From Rickettsiales bacterium (lineage in GTDB: Bacteria; Pseudomonadota; Alphaproteobacteria; Rickettsiales; JALZUV01), in NCBI GenBank assembly GCA_023301245.1, contig JALZUV010000303.1:1-8574 (forward strand): DNA of 8,574 nucleotides, given 5' to 3'. The notes under the pieces are model-generated. The model was not told the origin of the DNA, made no database searches, and saw nothing but the letters and a program-made list of their open reading frames with translations. Made by a program: the position numbers and the translations under genes. Below, in pieces: positions 5,577 to 8,574 of this stretch (the stretch's first letter is position 1; every line of letters starts with the position of its first letter).

Positions 5577-7926
5577 AGCGTGTGCCAAAGCTGAAGTTAA
5601 ATATCTGCGTTTCATCTTCATCTTCTTTGAGAATGGCTTTAGCAAAATCGATACGGATAGGGCCAAAGGGTGAGCGCCAAGCTAGGCCAAGGCCTGCTGA
5701 TACACGCGGAGTATTAGAATCCACAATTTCAGGTCCGGTAGCATCAATATCCCATAGGTCGCCGACATCGATAAAGGCAGCACCAAGAAAACCTAAATCT
5801 GCAGGTAAGCCAAGTGGGAACATTAATTCTGCACTACCCGTGTAATAGAGATTTCCGCCGAGTGCATCGTCTGTAGTAGTATCTCGCGGGCCAATTCCAG
5901 CGCGGTCAAACCCACGAAGCTGGCGACTACCGACGAAGAAACGCTCATTAATACGAACATCACGGTCTTCATCCCAACTAAATATATGTCCACCAGTCGC
6001 GCCAAGGCTAAATGTCCATTGGGGTGCGATGGGGAAGAATTTTGCACCTTTAAATTCATGGCGAATAAAGCGACTATCGCCTCCTAAGCCTGCAAAATCT
6101 TGGCTTAGCTTTAGGTAGTTGCCTTCACTTGTATCAAAGCGGTTATTACGTGTATCCCATGTAAGTGAATGACCAATGAGTGAGCTAATATTTGAACCTT
6201 CTTGGTCTCTAATAAAGCGCGAGGCATCATCATCAATATCGGTAATTTCTATATCTTCAAAGCGGTAATAGCCTTGATGGGTAGTATGTTCAGTGAGTGC
6301 ATAGCCTAAGCGTAATGCGCCACCTAAGCTTTCACGGTCGAACGAGCTTTCTTGTGAGAAGTCAGTTCGAGTTTTGAATAAATCTACACCCGCTGATAAT
6401 TCACGGTCGAGGAAGTAAGGCTCGGTAAAGCCAATATCAAATTGTTGGCGTTCCGCGGCAATCAAAGCGTTTAAGCGAAGCTCTTGACCGCGGCCGAGTA
6501 GGTTGGATTCTTTAATACCAAATTCTGCCAACGCACCATCGGTGCTTGAAAAGCCTGCACCGAGAGAAATTTCACCCGTTGATTGCTCTTGTACATTAAC
6601 ATTTATAACGGTTTGATCGGGCGAAGACCCTTGCGCTTGCGAGATTTCTGCATTTTGGAAGAAGCCAAGGTTTTTAATTCGCTGTTCCGAGCGTGCCAGT
6701 TTGGATGTGCTGTAAGCATCACCCTCTGCAAGGCGAAATTCGCGGCGAACCACTTCGTCTAATGTACGTGAATTTCCGTCGATATTGATACGCTCAACAT
6801 AAACTCGTGGCCCCATGTTTACGGCGAAAGTTAGGTCAATCGTACGGTCGGAGTGGTTACGTGTGAAGCCAGGTTTTACGTCAACAAATGCAAAACCTTT
6901 GTCGCCCATTTTCTGAACGATATTGTCGATAGTGGTTTCAATCTCGTCGGCGTTATAGGTTTTACCTTCGATGGCAGTGATTTCAGGTGCAAAATTATTG
7001 TCACCGCTGAGAGCATCTGCAACGGTTACTTTACCAAACTTATAGCGCTCGCCCTCATCAATTGTGTAGGTGAGATAAAAGTTTTCGCCGTCAGGTGTAA
7101 TTTCTGCAATGGCTGACTTTACTTGGAAGTCAGCATAGCCTTGGCGAACATAATAGCGACGGAGTAGCTCTTTATCGAAGGCTACGCGGTCGGGGTCGTA
7201 TTTTTCATTGCTAGAGAATGGGCTCCACCAGCGTTCTTCTGTCGTCTTAATGATGTCTTGCAAATTGGCGTCAGAGAAAATGGAGTTGCCAACAAAGTCG
7301 ATGTTGGTAACGCGAGTTTCTTTGCCTTCTTGAATTTCAAATACGAGGTTAACGCGGTTATTTTCTAACACGATAACCTTCGGGTCAATCTTCGCCTGAT
7401 AGCGGCCAGAACGACGGTATATTTGTAGCAAGCGCTGGGTTGTAGATTCCACCTTCGGACGGGTGAAAATTGAACGGGCTTGCAGGTCAATTTCTTTGCG
7501 TAAATCAGCATCAGGAATGCGACGATTCCCTTCAAGCTCAATACGGTTGATGATGGGGTTTTCAGTCACTTGCACTTGCAATGCTGCACCGCCTGCGCGG
7601 TCAGATACAGGCTGCATCTTAATGTCAGCAAAGAAGCCTGTGGCGAAGAGTGCCTTTAGCCCACGGTCAATATCGTAGCGAGTAAAGGGTAGGCCTTCGC
7701 GTATGCCGAGGTATGACATAATAGTGCTACGCTCAATACGCTGGTTGCCGCTTATGGCAATTTTATTCACGCGGAAAGAGTCGGATGAGGCAAGTAGAGG
7801 TTGGGCGATGGGTGCTGCTACGGGCACAGTTTGTGCTGCGCTTGTTAGCGGTGAAAATACCGTGCTGACTAAAGCCAGAGCCGTTAATGCTGAAATTCGT
7901 GATTTCACGAAGTAGTTCCCTATCAT
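5572..7926 (-). CDS. bamA: Outer membrane protein assembly factor BamA (Omp85)
   Basis: BamA is the central insertase of the BAM complex, folding beta-barrel proteins into the outer membrane. The 784 residues are of normal length. A signal peptide (Lys8, Arg10, hydrophobic 11-27) has a likely cleavage after SAA at 29-31. Five POTRA domains follow at about 51-123, 124-201, 204-291, 294-373 and 375-448, recognisable by repeated I-x-GN-x-R/S starts such as IAISGNQRI, IELEGNRRI, IDFVGNSIF and INIDGNSRT. The 16-strand barrel spans about 450-784. It contains the loop-6 motif as LRGF at 670-673 (VRGF in E. coli) and ends in FNFSFGTRF, whose C-terminal Phe is the barrel assembly signal. The longest frame starts at the ATG 7924-7926. 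However, a GTG at 7906-7908 (codon 7) has a better ribosome site and gives MKSRISALTALALVS, a cleaner signal peptide, with 778 residues. rseP lies 60 nt upstream and skp 101 nt downstream. Confidence 0.98.
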   Translation of the reverse strand: MIGNYFVKSRISALTALALVSTVFSPLTSAAQTVPVAAPIAQPLLASSDSFRVNKIAISGNQRIERSTIMSYLGIREGLPFTRYDIDRGLKALFATGFFADIKMQPVSDRAGGAALQVQVTENPIINRIELEGNRRIPDADLRKEIDLQARSIFTRPKVESTTQRLLQIYRRSGRYQAKIDPKVIVLENNRVNLVFEIQEGKETRVTNIDFVGNSIFSDANLQDIIKTTEERWWSPFSSNEKYDPDRVAFDKELLRRYYVRQGYADFQVKSAIAEITPDGENFYLTYTIDEGERYKFGKVTVADALSGDNNFAPEITAIEGKTYNADEIETTIDNIVQKMGDKGFAFVDVKPGFTRNHSDRTIDLTFAVNMGPRVYVERINIDGNSRTLDEVVRREFRLAEGDAYSTSKLARSEQRIKNLGFFQNAEISQAQGSSPDQTVINVNVQEQSTGEISLGAGFSSTDGALAEFGIKESNLLGRGQELRLNALIAAERQQFDIGFTEPYFLDRELSAGVDLFKTRTDFSQESSFDRESLGGALRLGYALTEHTTHQGYYRFEDIEITDIDDDASRFIRDQEGSNISSLIGHSLTWDTRNNRFDTSEGNYLKLSQDFAGLGGDSRFIRHEFKGAKFFPIAPQWTFSLGATGGHIFSWDEDRDVRINERFFVGSRQLRGFDRAGIGPRDTTTDDALGGNLYYTGSAELMFPLGLPADLGFLGAAFIDVGDLWDIDATGPEIVDSNTPRVSAGLGLAWRSPFGPIRIDFAKAILKEDEDETQIFNFSFGTRF
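7917..7921 (-). promoter_or_regulatory. Candidate ribosome binding site supporting a GTG start of bamA
   Basis: On the minus strand, AGGGA lies 8 nt before the GTG at 7906-7908, which is codon 7 of the longest bamA frame. The upstream ATG at 7924-7926 is preceded only by AGCAAGTAATA, with no clear purine-rich site. Starting at GTG places Met-Lys-Ser-Arg directly before the hydrophobic signal core, as expected for a Sec signal peptide. The site is visible; the preference for GTG over ATG is inference. Confidence 0.45.
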
Positions 7927-7934
7927 TATTACTT

Positions 7935-7961
7935 GCTAATTTATTAGCCCAAAGCATGCTT
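7935..7961. repeat. Two adjacent perfect dyads in the rseP-bamA intergenic leader
   Basis: GCTAAT-TT-ATTAGC occupies 7935-7948 and the 10-bp palindrome AAGCATGCTT occupies 7952-7961, both in the 60-nt gap between rseP and bamA. The first lies 9 to 22 nt before the bamA ATG, where a ribosome site would be expected. As RNA it could form a small 5-bp hairpin; as DNA either dyad could be an operator half. Neither is followed by a T-run, so they are not intrinsic terminators. Their existence is certain, but their function is unknown. Confidence 0.35.
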
Positions 7962-7986
7962 ATGCGCTACCGAAAATCAAGGTTTA

Positions 7987-8574
7987 TTAACTCATTTGGA
8001 CAATATCGTTGATGATGGTGAAGGCCATCAGCGACAGTAAAACCACAAGGCCAAACTTATAGCCATATTCTTGAATCTTATCGGCCAGCGGTTTTCCGCG
8101 CACAGCTTCAACACCGTAATAAAGCAGGTGACCGCCATCTAGCATGGGAATAGGTAAAAGATTTACCAGCCCTAAGTTGGCCGAGAGTAAGGCAATAAAC
8201 CATAGAACACTGTTTAAACCAGCATCGGCTGCTTGGCCTGACATTTGTGCGATACCTACTGGGCCTTTAAGTTCTTCAGTGCTACGTTTTCCTGTAACAA
8301 GCTGGCCGAGCACCTGTAAAGTAGCGGCGCAAATATCGTAAGTACGCACGACAGAATAGCTAAGTGCTTGCGCCACACCGACCTCTTTAAAATTAAGCTT
8401 TTGGCTTCGAATACCGATGAGCGGCTGTTTTATATTATTGCCGTAACTATCTTTTGTTTCGATAATGCGTGGCGTTAAACTAAGCTGCTTGCTTTCGCCG
8501 CTGCGCTCTATCGTCATAGATATCTCAGTACCGAGATTGGTCATGATAACCATCGGAATATCGTGGAATACTTC
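7987..8574 (-). CDS. rseP: Site-2 zinc metalloprotease RseP, C-terminal part (5' end beyond window)
   Basis: RseP is an inner-membrane site-2 protease that cuts anti-sigma factors and remnant signal peptides within the membrane. The frame stays open to the window edge. The ATG at 8551-8553 is internal, since the seven codons before it (EVFHDIP) continue the domain. About 195 C-terminal residues are visible. Residues 1 to about 55 are the end of a PDZ domain (IPMVIMTNLGTEISMTIERSG). Then come a hydrophobic segment (about 68-92), the GPVGIAQM motif (104-111), a membrane segment, and NLLPIPMLDGGH (138-149). That last motif is the conserved LDG element whose Asp146 should be the third zinc ligand, paired with HExxH in the missing N-terminal part. 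A last membrane segment spans about 173-190. The position just upstream of bamA is the standard one. The substrate cannot be told from this fragment. Confidence 0.96.
   Translation of the reverse strand, partial: EVFHDIPMVIMTNLGTEISMTIERSGESKQLSLTPRIIETKDSYGNNIKQPLIGIRSQKLNFKEVGVAQALSYSVVRTYDICAATLQVLGQLVTGKRSTEELKGPVGIAQMSGQAADAGLNSVLWFIALLSANLGLVNLLPIPMLDGGHLLYYGVEAVRGKPLADKIQEYGYKFGLVVLLSLMAFTIINDIVQMS

Noticed and set aside
6853..7116. An 87-codon plus-strand frame opposite the POTRA region of bamA
   Set aside because: It lies entirely antisense to a conserved part of bamA and shows no recognisable family.
7927..7986. Sigma-70-type promoter for bamA beginning at the TTGATT box on the minus strand
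   Set aside because: No acceptable -10 box occurs at 16-18 nt spacing (best about 3 of 6), so I do not call a promoter here.
8551..8553. ATG as the start of rseP
   Set aside because: The frame continues upstream to the window edge with PDZ-like sequence, and the visible part lacks the N-terminal HExxH site, so this methionine is internal.

Overview
The window is chromosomal housekeeping DNA from a Gram-negative bacterium, most likely an alphaproteobacterium. Two things point there: the gene order rseP-bamA-skp-lpxD-fabZ-lpxA-lpxI-lpxB, and the use of LpxI rather than LpxH for UDP-2,3-diacylglucosamine hydrolysis. GC content, sampled from a few lines by eye, is in the high 40s percent with local swings. 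That is low for many alphaproteobacteria but not extreme. I do not name a genus. Nothing suggests a plasmid, phage or transferred island.

Layout: positions 1-705 (+) hold the C-terminal third of the RecG helicase, cut by the window edge. All other genes are on the minus strand and are transcribed from right to left: rseP (5' end cut by the window edge), bamA, skp/ompH, lpxD, fabZ, lpxA, lpxI and lpxB. The last five are packed with gaps of 5, 0, 2 and 1 nt, and lpxB runs 21 nt into the 3' end of the convergent recG. The only sizeable non-coding gaps are 60 nt (rseP-bamA) and 101 nt (bamA-skp). No gene-free stretch exceeds 300 nt.

The minus-strand genes form one envelope-biogenesis operon. BamA is the outer-membrane insertase, and Skp is the periplasmic chaperone that brings it unfolded barrels. 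RseP is an inner-membrane site-2 protease of the type used in envelope-stress signalling. LpxA, LpxD, LpxI and LpxB carry out acylation, second acylation, pyrophosphate hydrolysis and disaccharide formation in lipid A synthesis. FabZ makes fatty-acyl-ACP precursors and competes with LpxA/LpxD for 3-hydroxyacyl-ACP. LpxC and the steps after LpxB (such as LpxK) are not encoded here.

I found no previously undescribed system. The points worth a second look are small: a probable GTG start for bamA six codons inside the longest frame, two perfect dyads in the bamA leader, a 10-bp-period direct repeat after bamA, a convergent overlap without a recognisable terminator, and residue-level features of LpxA.
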